64,000 nucleotides of DNA from Pseudomonas oryzagri (GCF_020831405.1 NZ_JAJHPU010000045.1:52530-116529), one strand, 5' to 3'; counted from the stretch's first letter, positions 34,212 to 43,743 are shown. The notes: generated by a model not told the origin, from the letters alone. A program made the numbers and translations.

Positions 34212-35060
34212 ATGCAAGTCGAACAACTGACCTGCGCCATCGGCGCCGAGCTGGTCGGCGTCAGGCTGGCCGACGCCATCCACGACGACGGCCTGTTCGC
34301 CGAGATCCGCGCCCAGCTGCTCAAGCACCGCGTGCTGTTCCTGCGCGACCAGGACATCAGCCGCGCCGAGCACGTGGCCTTCGCCCGCCGCTTCGGCGAG
34401 CTGGAGGACCATCCGGTGGCCGGCAGCGATCCGGAGCATCCGGGCCTGGTGCAGATCTACAAGCGCCCCGACCAGCCGATGGACCGCTACGAGAACGCCT
34501 GGCACACCGACGCCACCTGGCGCGAGGCGCCGCCGCTGGGCTGCGTGCTGCGCTGCGTGGAGTGCCCGCCGGTGGGCGGCGACACCATGTGGGCCAACAT
34601 GGTGCTGGCCTACGACAAGCTGCCGGCCGAGGTGAAGGCGAAGATCGAAGGGCTGCGCGCCCGCCACAGCATCGAGGCGAGCTTCGGCGCCGCGATGCCG
34701 ATCGAAAAACGCCTGGCACTCAAGGCCCAGTTCCCGGACGCCGAGCACCCGGTGGTGCGCACCCATCCGGAAACCGGCGAGAAGGTGCTGTTCGTCAACG
34801 CCTTCACCACCCACTTCAGCAACTTCCACACCCCCGAGCACGTGCGCTTCGGCCAGGACTACAGCATGGGCGGCAGCGACCTGCTGCGCTACCTGGTCAG
34901 CCAGGCGTACGTCCCGGAGTACCAGGTGCGCTGGCGCTGGAAGCCCAACAGCATCGCCATCTGGGACAACCGCAGCACCCAGCACTACGCCGTCATGGAC
35001 TACCCGCCGTGCCATCGCAAGATGGAACGCGCCGGGATCATCGGCGACAAGACCTTCTGA
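34212..35060 (+). CDS. TauD/TfdA-family Fe(II)/2-oxoglutarate dioxygenase (copy 2)
   Basis: Paralogue of the 30835-31683 gene, same length (282 aa) and collinear throughout, with most differences in surface positions. Iron ligands WHTDATW (His98, Asp100) and NRSTQHYAV (His258) are kept, as is the Arg eleven residues on. The residue after the HxD motif is Ala instead of Gly, one of few changes near the active site, so substrate range could differ. GAGGAGG site close to the quinone oxidoreductase stop. Confidence 0.88.
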   Translation: MQVEQLTCAIGAELVGVRLADAIHDDGLFAEIRAQLLKHRVLFLRDQDISRAEHVAFARRFGELEDHPVAGSDPEHPGLVQIYKRPDQPMDRYENAWHTDATWREAPPLGCVLRCVECPPVGGDTMWANMVLAYDKLPAEVKAKIEGLRARHSIEASFGAAMPIEKRLALKAQFPDAEHPVVRTHPETGEKVLFVNAFTTHFSNFHTPEHVRFGQDYSMGGSDLLRYLVSQAYVPEYQVRWRWKPNSIAIWDNRSTQHYAVMDYPPCHRKMERAGIIGDKTF

Positions 35061-35140
35061 ATCGCGCATCACCCCGCGTGCATGCAAATGCCGCCCCGAC
35101 CCGAACGGGGCGGCCAAATAACAAGACCGAGGATCACAAC

Positions 35141-36193
35141 ATGCAATTCTTCGACGATTCCCTGCATCCCGAAAACATGGAGAAGGTGGTCATCACCGTC
35201 GCCCCCTACGGCCCGGAATGGATGCCCGAAGACTTCCCGGAAGACATCCCGGTGACCATGGACGAGCAGGTGCAGAAGGCCGTCGACTGCTACGAGGCCG
35301 GCGCCACCGTGCTGCACCTGCACGTGCGCGAACTGGACGGCACCGGCTCCAAGCGCCTGTCCAAGTTCAACGAGCTGATCAAGGGGGTGCGCGAGGCCGT
35401 GCCGGACATGATCATCCAGGTCGGCGGCTCGATTTCCTTCGCGCCGGAAGGCGAGGGCGAGGCGGCCAAGTGGCTCTCCGACGACACCCGCCACATGCTG
35501 GCCGAGCTGACCCCGAAGCCAGACCAGGTCACCGTGGCGATCAACACCACCCAGATGAACATCATGGAGCTGCTCTATCCGGAATACCTGGAAGGCACCT
35601 CCCTGGCCAACCCGGCCTACCAGGCCGCCTACAGCGAGATGACCGTGCCGGCCGGCCCGGCCTGGGTCGAGGAGCACCTGAAGCGCCTGTGCGCCAACGG
35701 CATCCAGCCGCACTTCCAGCTGACCGGCATGCATGCCCTGGAAACCCTCGAGCGCCTGGTGCGCAAGGGCGTCTACAAGGGCCCGCTGAACCTGACCTGG
35801 ATCGGCATCGGAGGCGGCTTCGACGGCCCCAACCCGTTCAACTTCTTCAACTTCATCCACCGCGCGCCGGACGGCTGCACCCTGACGGCCGAGTCGCTGC
35901 TGAAGAATGTCCTGCCGTTCAACGCCATGGCCCTGGCCATGGGCCTGCACCCGCGCTGCGGCATCGAGGACACCATCGTCGACCAGCACGGCAAGCGCTT
36001 CACCTCCGTGCAGCAGATCCAGCAGACCGTGCGCATCGCCCACGAGCTGGGCCGCGAAGTGGCCAACGGCAAGGAAGCCCGCGAGATCTACCGCATCGGC
36101 GTGCAATACGACACCGTCGAGGAAACCCTGCTGGCCAACGGCATGGCGCCGAACCGCAAGCCGGGGCAGAAGGGCGTGCCGCAGCGCGGCTGA
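35141..36193 (+). CDS. BKACE family beta-keto acid cleavage enzyme (DUF849), copy 2
   Basis: Zinc-dependent TIM-barrel enzyme (350 aa), paralogue of the gene at 31876. Carries the canonical HLHVRELDG motif (His59, His61, Arg63), QVGGSISF and the closing APNRKPGQKG shared with copy 1. The start MQFFDDSLHPENMEKVV aligns with copy 1; the ATG is 80 bp after TauD 2. The TauD-BKACE order is the same in both copies, so the pair was duplicated as a unit. Substrate unknown. Confidence 0.88.
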   Translation: MQFFDDSLHPENMEKVVITVAPYGPEWMPEDFPEDIPVTMDEQVQKAVDCYEAGATVLHLHVRELDGTGSKRLSKFNELIKGVREAVPDMIIQVGGSISFAPEGEGEAAKWLSDDTRHMLAELTPKPDQVTVAINTTQMNIMELLYPEYLEGTSLANPAYQAAYSEMTVPAGPAWVEEHLKRLCANGIQPHFQLTGMHALETLERLVRKGVYKGPLNLTWIGIGGGFDGPNPFNFFNFIHRAPDGCTLTAESLLKNVLPFNAMALAMGLHPRCGIEDTIVDQHGKRFTSVQQIQQTVRIAHELGREVANGKEAREIYRIGVQYDTVEETLLANGMAPNRKPGQKGVPQRG

Positions 36194-36245
36194 GTCCGGG
36201 GCGGGCCGGCGCCATGCCGGCCCGCCTACGCTTCATAGAGGTTGC

Positions 36246-36278
36246 GCAAAGGCTTCACCCCCGTGGCGAAGCCTTTGC
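36246..36278 (+). terminator. Hairpin after BKACE 2
   Basis: Perfect 11-bp arms GCAAAGGCTTC (36246-36256) / GAAGCCTTTGC (36268-36278) with an 11-nt loop, between BKACE 2 and the MFS operon. No T run follows, so it may attenuate or mark a processed end rather than be a full terminator. Confidence 0.5.
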
Positions 36279-36341
36279 AGAACCCGGTCAGGCATGACCC
36301 ATAACAACAAGACACCCGCCAGACAGACAGAAGGAGGCAGC

Positions 36342-37673
36342 ATGGCCGCCTACCACCCCACCGCCGACGACGGCGAGGACACTTCCATCGGCATCCCGCG
36401 CCGCTATGCCTGGATCGTCTTCGCCCTGACCTTCGGCCTGCTGATCTCCGACTACATGTCGCGGCAGGTGCTCAATGCCGTGTTCCCCCTGCTCAAGGGC
36501 GAATGGGCGCTCTCCGACACCCAGCTCGGCCTGCTCAGCGGCATCGTCGCCCTGATGGTCGGCCTGCTGACCTTCCCGCTGTCGCTGATCGCCGACCGCT
36601 TCGGCCGGGTCAAGAGCCTGGCGCTGATGGCCGTGCTGTGGAGCCTGGCGACCCTGGGCTGCGCGCTGGCGCAGGACTATCAGCAAATGTTCGTCGCCCG
36701 CTTCCTGGTCGGCGTCGGCGAGGCCGCCTACGGCAGCGTCGGCATCGCCGTGGTGGTCTCGGTGTTCCCCCGCGAGATGCGCGCCACCCTCTCCGGCGCC
36801 TTCATTTCCGGCGGCATGTTCGGCTCGGTGCTGGGCATGGCCCTGGGCGGGGTGATGGCCCAGCACTTCGGCTGGCGCTGGGCGTTCGCCGGCATGGCGC
36901 TGTTCGGCCTGGCGCTGGCGGTGCTCTATCCGGTCGTCGTCCGCGAGGCGCGCATCGCGCCCAAGCGCCTCTCCGATGCCGCCAGCAAGGCGGCGCTCAA
37001 GGCCCGGCGCCCGCTGCGCACCCTCTACTCCAGCCGCTCGGTGCTGTCCGCCTACATCGGCAGTGGCCTGCAGCTGTTCGTCGGCGGCACCGTGATCGTC
37101 TGGATGCCCAGCTACCTCAACCGCTACTACGAGATGGGCACCGACAAGGCCGGTGGAGTCGCGGCCATCATCGTGCTGTGCAGCGGTATCGGCATGATCC
37201 TCTGCGGCATGCTCAGCGACCGCATGTGCCGCAACCGCCCGGACCGCAAGATCGCTCTGGCGATCGGCTACTGCCTTAGCAGCTGCCTGCTGCTGTCGCT
37301 GGCCTTCGCCCTGCCGGTCGGCCCCGCCCAGCTGGCGCTGATCTGCCTGGGCATGCTGATCGCCGCCGGCACTTCCGGTCCGGCCGGCGCGATGGTCGCC
37401 AACCTGACCCACTACACCGTGCACGGCACCGCCTTCGCCACCCTGACCCTGGCCAACAACCTGCTGGGCCTGGCCACCGGCCCGCTGCTCACCGGCAAGG
37501 TGTCCGACCTGATCGGCCTCGACCATGCCTTCCAACTGGTGCCGCTGGTCAGCATCGCGGCGGCGGCGGTGTTCTTCTACGCCAAACGCCACTACCTCAA
37601 CGACATGGCCCGCCTGAAAGGCGAGGGCGTCGAGGAGACGGCGACCCACGCCGCGATGGAGGCCCAGTCGTGA
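36342..37673 (+). CDS. MFS transporter
   Basis: Twelve-helix major facilitator (443 aa), inner membrane. The helix 2-3 loop motif is DRFGRVKS, and helix 4 carries VARFLVGVGEAAYGS, as in organic anion importers. The cytoplasmic central loop (~200-225) is basic. An AAGGAGG site precedes the ATG at 36342. First gene of a coupled set: its stop overlaps the next gene's GTG. Likely importer of the compound handled by the surrounding enzymes; that is a context inference. Confidence 0.87.
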   Translation: MAAYHPTADDGEDTSIGIPRRYAWIVFALTFGLLISDYMSRQVLNAVFPLLKGEWALSDTQLGLLSGIVALMVGLLTFPLSLIADRFGRVKSLALMAVLWSLATLGCALAQDYQQMFVARFLVGVGEAAYGSVGIAVVVSVFPREMRATLSGAFISGGMFGSVLGMALGGVMAQHFGWRWAFAGMALFGLALAVLYPVVVREARIAPKRLSDAASKAALKARRPLRTLYSSRSVLSAYIGSGLQLFVGGTVIVWMPSYLNRYYEMGTDKAGGVAAIIVLCSGIGMILCGMLSDRMCRNRPDRKIALAIGYCLSSCLLLSLAFALPVGPAQLALICLGMLIAAGTSGPAGAMVANLTHYTVHGTAFATLTLANNLLGLATGPLLTGKVSDLIGLDHAFQLVPLVSIAAAAVFFYAKRHYLNDMARLKGEGVEETATHAAMEAQS

Positions 37674-38338
37674 ACCGTATCCTGCACATCGAAGTGTTCT
37701 TCGACTTCATCTGCCCTTGGTGCCTGATCGGCAAGCGCCAGCTGGATCGCGCGCTTGAGCGCCTGCGCGCCGGCCGGCCGGATGTCGAGGTGAGCCTGGA
37801 GTGGCGCGGCGTTCAGCTGCTGCCGGACTTGCCTGCTCAGGGGGTGCCGTTCGCCGAGTTCTACCGGCGCCGGCTGGGCAGCGAGCAGGCCGTGAGTATG
37901 CGCCAGGCCCAGGTACGCGAGGCGGCTGCCACCGCCGGGCTGGACATCGACTTCACGCGCATCGCACGGATGCCCAACAGCGCCGACGCCCACCGCCTGC
38001 TGCAGCGCGCCGCCGCGCTGGGCCGTCCGGAGCAGATCGAGGCCCTGCTGGAGCGGCTGTTCGCCGCCTATTTCCACAACGGCGAGGATCTCGGCGATCC
38101 CGCCACCCTGCTGCTGATCGCCGAATCCTGCGGCTTCGCCTTCGCGGACCTGGCCGGCAGCCTGCACGGCAACGGTCGCCCGTTCCGCTCGGCGGCCGCC
38201 GCACAGGCAGTCGGCGGGGTGCCGTATTTCGTCTTCGACCGCCACCTGGCGCTGTCCGGCGCGCAGTCGACCGAAGTGCTGCTCGGCGCCATGCACGCCG
38301 CGCTGGCGCGCCGCGAAGCCGAGGCGCTGACGGCATGA
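37670..38338 (+). CDS. DsbA-family oxidoreductase, FrnE/HCCA-isomerase-like
   Basis: Thioredoxin-fold protein of 222 aa without signal peptide, so cytoplasmic. CPWC redox motif at 15-18, followed by the all-helical insert; cis-Pro segment GGVPYFVFD (~180). FrnE-like proteins and 2-hydroxychromene-2-carboxylate isomerases share this fold; the intact CxxC favours a redox or glutathione-linked role. Start GTG overlaps the MFS stop (GTGA). Its end overlaps the Rieske start by 4 bp. Confidence 0.82.
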   Translation: MNRILHIEVFFDFICPWCLIGKRQLDRALERLRAGRPDVEVSLEWRGVQLLPDLPAQGVPFAEFYRRRLGSEQAVSMRQAQVREAAATAGLDIDFTRIARMPNSADAHRLLQRAAALGRPEQIEALLERLFAAYFHNGEDLGDPATLLLIAESCGFAFADLAGSLHGNGRPFRSAAAAQAVGGVPYFVFDRHLALSGAQSTEVLLGAMHAALARREAEALTA

Positions 38339-38661
38339 CTCTGCGCATCGAAGTCCCGGACGCCAAGGTGCCGGCACCCGGTGGTCGCGCGCTGATCGAG
38401 TCCGCCGGCAAGAGCCTGGCGCTGTTCAACGTCGAGGGTCAGTTCTACGCCATCGACGACAGCTGCCCGCACCAGGGCTCCTCGCTGTGCGGCGGCCGCC
38501 TCGACGGCAAGGTGATCCAGTGCTGCGCCCACGGCCTGCGCTTCAATCTGGCCAGCGGCTACCTGCTCAACTCGACCGCGCTCAAGGTCGGCAACTATCC
38601 GGTCGAAGTGCAGGACGGCCGGGTGTTCATCGTCATCGCTTCCGAGGAGTCCGCGTCATGA
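38335..38661 (+). CDS. Rieske [2Fe-2S] ferredoxin-like protein
   Basis: Small soluble Rieske protein (108 aa). Cluster ligands Cys44 and His46 (CPHQGSSLCGG) and Cys63 and His66 (CCAHGLRF). Resembles ferredoxin components of ring-hydroxylating oxygenases and NirD-like proteins. No oxygenase alpha subunit lies nearby, so its electron partner is open; it might serve the TauD-type enzymes only indirectly. ATGA overlaps at both ends indicate coupled translation. Confidence 0.88.
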   Translation: MTLRIEVPDAKVPAPGGRALIESAGKSLALFNVEGQFYAIDDSCPHQGSSLCGGRLDGKVIQCCAHGLRFNLASGYLLNSTALKVGNYPVEVQDGRVFIVIASEESAS

Positions 38662-39668
38662 GCGCCATCGCTCTCGTTTCCATCAACTGTCGCGTGCGCG
38701 AACTGGCGCCGGGCTTCATGGTCAGCCTGATCGTCGCCGCGGCGGCGACCTTCCTCTCCGAGCACTACGGCGCGCCGGTGATGCTGTTCGCCCTGCTGCT
38801 GGGCCTGGCGCTCAACTTCCTGTCCGCGGACGGCAAGTGCAAGGCCGGCATCGAGTTCACCGCGCGCACCGTGCTGCGCATCGGCGTGGCCCTCTTGGGC
38901 ATGCGCATCACCCTGGAGCAGATCGCCGCCCTCGGCTGGAAGCCGGTGGCGCTGGTGGTGATCCTGGTGGCGGTGACCATCAGCCTGTCGGTGGTGGCGG
39001 CCAAGGCGCTCGGCTTCCAGCGCCTGTTCGGCATGCTCACCGGCGGCGCCACCGCCATCTGCGGCGCCTCGGCCGCGCTGGCGCTGGCCGCCGCGCTGCC
39101 CAACCACCCGCAGAAGGAGCGCGCCACGCTGTTCACGGTGATCGGCGTGTCGGCGCTGTCCACCGTGGCGATGATCCTCTATCCGATGATCGCCAACTGG
39201 TTCGGCCTGTCGCCGCAGGAGGCCGGGGTGTTCCTCGGCGCCACCATCCACGACGTCGCCCAGGTGGTCGGCGCCGGCTACAGCATGTCGCCGGAGACCG
39301 GCGACACCGCCACCGTGGTCAAGCTGATGCGCGTCGCCATGCTGCTGCCGGTGATCGTCACCGCCGCCATGATCACCCGCATGCAGGGCGCCGACCCCAC
39401 CGGCAAGCGCCCGCCGCTGCTGCCCTGGTTCGCCGTCGGCTTCCTGATCCTCGCCTGCGTCAACAGCACCGGCTGGGTGCCGACGGTGGTGCAGGGCGGG
39501 GTCAACGAGTTGTCGCGCTGGTGCCTGGTCATCTCGATCAGCGCGCTGGGCATGAAGACCCAGCTCAAGGAACTGGCCTCGGTGGGCATCAAGCCGATCC
39601 TGCTGATGGTGGGCGAGACCGCCTTCCTGGTCGCGCTGGTGCTAGCGCTGATGCACTGGGGACTGTGA
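38658..39668 (+). CDS. YeiH/UPF0324-family putative anion (sulfate) exporter
   Basis: Polytopic membrane protein (336 aa, about ten helices). The family signature LTGGATAICGASAALA and the repeat-like GATIHDVAQVVGAGYS are intact. Family members are annotated as putative sulfate exporters, and some lie in sulfonate or sulfite-producing pathways; direct evidence for substrate is thin. Coupled to the Rieske gene (ATGA). With two TauD-type dioxygenases nearby, disposal of sulfite or sulfate from an organosulfur substrate is one reading. Confidence 0.83.
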   Translation: MSAIALVSINCRVRELAPGFMVSLIVAAAATFLSEHYGAPVMLFALLLGLALNFLSADGKCKAGIEFTARTVLRIGVALLGMRITLEQIAALGWKPVALVVILVAVTISLSVVAAKALGFQRLFGMLTGGATAICGASAALALAAALPNHPQKERATLFTVIGVSALSTVAMILYPMIANWFGLSPQEAGVFLGATIHDVAQVVGAGYSMSPETGDTATVVKLMRVAMLLPVIVTAAMITRMQGADPTGKRPPLLPWFAVGFLILACVNSTGWVPTVVQGGVNELSRWCLVISISALGMKTQLKELASVGIKPILLMVGETAFLVALVLALMHWGL

Positions 39669-39680
39669 TTCCAAGGCAGT

Positions 39681-39739
39681 TGTAGGGGCGAATTCATTCG
39701 CCTTGACGGGGCGTGTTGGCGAATGAATTCGCCGCTACA
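39681..39739. repeat. REP doublet (REPIN-like inverted pair)
   Basis: Two 22-bp copies in inverted orientation, 39681-39702 and 39718-39739, matching at 21 of 22 positions. Each begins TGTAGGGGCG or its complement and contains a GAATTCATTC palindrome; 15 bp separate them. This matches the TGTAGGAGCG-type REP elements of pseudomonads. It lies between the yeiH-like and CoA-transferase genes and may mark the operon boundary. Confidence 0.8.
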
Positions 39740-39783
39740 GCGAGTGCCCGGGCGCGTGTAATCAACAAGAAAGAGAAGGTGCG

Positions 39784-40479
39784 ATGAACAAGATTTATCC
39801 CAACGCCTACGCCGCCCTCGACGGGCTGGTGGGGGACGGCATCACCCTGGCGGTCGGCGGCTTCGGCCTGTGCGGCATCCCCGAGGAGCTGATCGCCGCC
39901 CTGCGCGAGACCGGCAAGCGCGGCTTCACCATCATCAGCAACAACTGCGGGGTGGACGACTTCGGCCTTGGCCCGCTGCTGTACAGCCGGCAGATCGCCA
40001 AGATGATTTCCTCCTACGTGGGCGGCAACAAGGAGTTCGAGCGCCAGTACCTGGCCGGCGAGCTGCAGCTGGAGTTCACCCCGCAGGGCACCCTGGCCGA
40101 GAAACTGCGCGCCGGCGGCGCCGGCATCCCGGCGTTCTTCACCAAGACCGGCTACGGCACCCTGGTCGCCGAAGGCAAGGAAACCCGCGAGTTCGACGGC
40201 CACTGGTACGTCATGGAGCGCTCGCTGACCGCCGACGTGGCGCTGATCAAGGGCGCCAAGGCCGACAAGGCCGGCAACCTGATGTTCGACAAGACCGCGC
40301 GCAACTTCAATCCGCTGTGCGCCAAGGCCGGCAAGGTGTGCGTCGCCGAGGTCGAGGAGATCGTCGAGATCGGCGAGCTGGACCCGGACCAGATCCATCT
40401 GCCGGGCATCTACGTGCAGCGCCTGGTGCTCAACGCCAACCCGGAAAAACGCATCGAAGTCCGCACGGTGAGGAACTGA
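39784..40479 (+). CDS. 3-oxoacid CoA-transferase subunit A
   Basis: Alpha subunit (231 aa) of a succinyl-CoA:3-oxoacid-type CoA-transferase. The start [12 protein letters not shown], the glycine-rich [14 protein letters not shown] and the CoA-binding stretch [19 protein letters not shown] are standard. Pairs with the gene 2 bp downstream. Probably activates acetoacetate or another 3-oxoacid; since BKACE enzymes release acetoacetate, this would channel it into acetoacetyl-CoA. GAGAAGG ribosome site. Confidence 0.92.
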   Translation: MNKIYPNAYAALDGLVGDGITLAVGGFGLCGIPEELIAALRETGKRGFTIISNNCGVDDFGLGPLLYSRQIAKMISSYVGGNKEFERQYLAGELQLEFTPQGTLAEKLRAGGAGIPAFFTKTGYGTLVAEGKETREFDGHWYVMERSLTADVALIKGAKADKAGNLMFDKTARNFNPLCAKAGKVCVAEVEEIVEIGELDPDQIHLPGIYVQRLVLNANPEKRIEVRTVRN

Positions 40480-40481
40480 AC

Positions 40482-41111
<630 letters not shown>

Positions 41112-41249
41112 TTCGCTGTTTTCCCGCTGTCCAGGCGGCGCCTTGGGGGTGCCGCCGGGCCGCGCTCGCCCGGACGCACGCCGGGCACCGCCGATCCATG
41201 GGTCGGCCGCATGACCGGACAGAACAACAAAACGAAGAGGGAAGGGACT

Positions 41250-42002
41250 ATGCGATCCAAACTGCTGCTCTGCGCACTGCTCATGCTCGATTCGCAGGTA
41301 CACGCCGACGAACACAGCATGCTGCAACTGAGCGAGCTGGACAGCCGCGGCCAGCTGCTGTGCGCCAGCGCCATGCTGTATTTCGATCCCAAGGATCGCA
41401 TGCCCGATCCGCGCCATCTCACCTCGGTATTCCACCACCTGCAGACGATGCAGACCGACGTCCAGCAACTGGGCCAGCCGGCCGACCTCGACGCCCCGGT
41501 GCAGGCCATGAAGAAGGTGTTCACCGAGCTGGACGGGATGCCGGCGACGCGCCGCCAGGAATATCCGCTGCTGGTGCGACAACTGCTGGCCCACCAGCAG
41601 GAGCTGCACGAGGCGGCCACCGTCGCCCATGCCGGCGCGGTACGCGAGCTGCCCGCCGAGACTTCCGCCTTGTTGTTCAGTGCGCAGAGCCGCGCCCTGG
41701 CCAGCTACCTGTTCGACTACCAGCTGCGCCACTACCCGGTGACGGACAAGGAGCCGTGGCTGCTGTCGGCCGACGAGCTGCAGGCCCTCGATCAGGACAT
41801 CGAGGCGCGCTTCGCCCAGCTGCGCCAGCGCCATGCCGAGCTCGCCGCCGAGCTCGACAAGATCCGCAGCAGCTACCAGTTCGTGCGCGGCCAGCTGCAC
41901 AAGGACAGCAAGCGCGCCAACGGCGGTGCCGAGTTCTACCTGGGCCGCGCGGTGACCGATCTCGACGAACTGGCGCTGGCGGTGGCGCAGAACAGCCGTT
42001 GA
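41250..42002 (+). CDS. Secreted protein of unknown function
   Basis: Not recognised. 250 aa with a signal peptide (MRSKLLLCALLMLDSQVHA, cut before DE), then a mostly helical protein. Two cysteines are visible, one in the signal peptide and one just after (QLLCASAM). A C-terminal coiled-coil-like stretch is rich in Ala, Glu and Arg (~185-225). The ATG at 41250 is preferred because GAAGGGA precedes it and it opens the signal peptide; an in-frame codon 39 bp earlier would spoil that. Sits between the CoA-transferase and an extra DUF1329 gene. Periplasmic location expected. Confidence 0.7.
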   Translation: MRSKLLLCALLMLDSQVHADEHSMLQLSELDSRGQLLCASAMLYFDPKDRMPDPRHLTSVFHHLQTMQTDVQQLGQPADLDAPVQAMKKVFTELDGMPATRRQEYPLLVRQLLAHQQELHEAATVAHAGAVRELPAETSALLFSAQSRALASYLFDYQLRHYPVTDKEPWLLSADELQALDQDIEARFAQLRQRHAELAAELDKIRSSYQFVRGQLHKDSKRANGGAEFYLGRAVTDLDELALAVAQNSR

Positions 42003-42046
42003 ACCCCGGCCCGCCGACCGGAAAGCCCCTGCGAGACCCGGCAGCT

Positions 42047-42224
42047 TTTTCGTCGACCTGAAGTACGTGGCTGCTTCAGGTGAGACGGACGCCCGCCGTC
42101 AAGGGCGGGCGCGACCCGAGCGCCAGCGGGGCGGGCAGAGCCAGGCTCCTTCTCCTTTTTCGGCGCTGGTTCGAGCACGGAAGGCCGCGGCGCGGTCTTC
42201 CTGTCCCTCAGTACCACCTGCTGA
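42047..42224 (+). pseudogene. Decayed 3' end of a DUF1302 gene
   Basis: This stretch aligns with the last ~200 bp of the intact DUF1302 gene (48704-48904). CGTCGACCTGAAGTACGTGG matches at the start, and CACGGAAGGCCGCGGCGCGG near the end, up to the shared TGA (42222-42224). The middle has deletions and frame changes, and everything upstream of the final part is gone. Like the intact gene, it lies directly in front of a DUF1329 gene, so a DUF1302-DUF1329 pair was duplicated and this DUF1302 copy was then lost. Confidence 0.8.
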
Positions 42225-42264
42225 CCCACCTATTTCCCAGTCCCAGAGCCAGAAAACAATAATC

Positions 42265-43623
42265 ATGGAATTCGAGCACACCCTTATTGCTGCCGCCCTT
42301 GCCCTGGCCATCGCCGGTCAGGCCCAGGCCGCCGTCTCCGCCGATGAAGCCGCCAGGCTCGGCACCAGTCTGACCCGGGCCGGCGCCGAGGCCGGCGCCA
42401 GCGCCGACGGCGCCATCCCCGCCTACCAGGGCGGCCTGACCACGCCGCCGGCCGGCTTCAGGAGCGGCGACAGCATGCGCCCCGATCCCTTCGCGGGCGA
42501 AAAGCCGCTGCTGAGCATCGACGGCAAGAACGTCGACCAGTACCAGGACCAGCTGACCGCCACCACCGCCGAACTGGCCAGGCGCTTCCCGACCTTCCGC
42601 GTCGACGTCTACCCGACCCACCGCAGCGTGGCGCTGCCACAGTCGGTGCTCGACAACACGCTGAAGAACGCCACCCACGCTCAGTCCAAGGAAGGCGGTG
42701 CCGCGCTCGACAACGTGCTGCCGGGCATTCCATTCCCGATCCCGAAGACCGGCGCCGAGGCGATGTGGAACTTCCTGCTGCGCTACCAGGGCGTGAGCAT
42801 CGCCTCCGAATACGACTCCTGGAACGTCGATGCCGCCGGCAGGGCGAGCCTGTCCTCGACCGGCCAGGCGCACATCAGCTACCCGATCTACGAGAACCTG
42901 TCCAAGCCGATCGGCGCCAGGGACACCTACTACCAGATGAAGCTGGCCTACAGCGCGCCGGCCCGTCGCGCCGGCGAGGCCATCATGCTGCGCGACGCCG
43001 CCAACCCGCTGGTGCAGCGGCGCAGCGCCTGGCAGTACCTGCCCGGCCAGCGCCGGGTGAAGCTGGCGCCGAACCTGGCCTACGACACCCCCAACCCCGG
43101 CACCTACGGCGCCAGTACCTACGACGACGTGTTCGTGTTCAACGGTGCGCTGGATCGCTACGACTGGACCCTGGTCGGCAAGAAGGAAATGTATGTGCCA
43201 TACAACACCTATAAGCTGACCTACGTTACGGACATCAAGCCGCTGACCACGCCCAACCATCTGGCCGCGGACTACGTGCGCTGGGAGAAGCACCGGGTGT
43301 GGGTGATCGAGGGCACGCTGAAGGCCGACGCCCGCCACATCTACCACAAGCGTCGCTTCTACCTGGACGAGGACAGCTGGGTCGCCCTGGCTTCCGACCA
43401 GTACGACGCCCGTGGTCGGCTATTCCGTGGCTCCTTCGCCTTCCTGACCCAGAGCTACGACAAGCAGACCCCCGACGCCACCCCGTTCATGATCTACGAC
43501 CTGATCGAGGGCACCTACAACGTCAATGGCGTGGTCGGCCCGTACGGCGGTATCCGCTACATCGAGCCGTTGTCGAAGACCCAGTGGTCGCCGGAGGCCC
43601 TGGCGGGGGCTGGCATCCGCTGA
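42265..43623 (+). CDS. DUF1329 family protein, LolA-like outer-membrane lipid carrier family (copy 1)
   Basis: Exported protein of 452 aa, signal peptide EHTLIAAALALAIAGQAQA. It is nearly the same as the copy at 48944-50302, including GIPFPIPKTGAEAMWNFLLR and the C-terminal GGIRYIEPLSKTQWSPEALA. DUF1329 proteins usually travel with DUF1302 proteins and RND pumps in handling hydrophobic compounds. Here its DUF1302 partner has decayed. The ATG lacks the AGGA site that precedes copy 2 (only AACAATAATC), so translation may be weak. The coding frame is intact. Confidence 0.85.
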   Translation: MEFEHTLIAAALALAIAGQAQAAVSADEAARLGTSLTRAGAEAGASADGAIPAYQGGLTTPPAGFRSGDSMRPDPFAGEKPLLSIDGKNVDQYQDQLTATTAELARRFPTFRVDVYPTHRSVALPQSVLDNTLKNATHAQSKEGGAALDNVLPGIPFPIPKTGAEAMWNFLLRYQGVSIASEYDSWNVDAAGRASLSSTGQAHISYPIYENLSKPIGARDTYYQMKLAYSAPARRAGEAIMLRDAANPLVQRRSAWQYLPGQRRVKLAPNLAYDTPNPGTYGASTYDDVFVFNGALDRYDWTLVGKKEMYVPYNTYKLTYVTDIKPLTTPNHLAADYVRWEKHRVWVIEGTLKADARHIYHKRRFYLDEDSWVALASDQYDARGRLFRGSFAFLTQSYDKQTPDATPFMIYDLIEGTYNVNGVVGPYGGIRYIEPLSKTQWSPEALAGAGIR

Positions 43624-43743
43624 TCGCAGCGTGACCAGTGCCCTCCGGCCCGCTGGCGCAGGATGGTGGTCGAACCCCGGGCCGGCCGTACGACGGCCTG
43701 CCCGCCGACCGGACCGGCCCTACGAGACCAGAATGCCTTGCCG

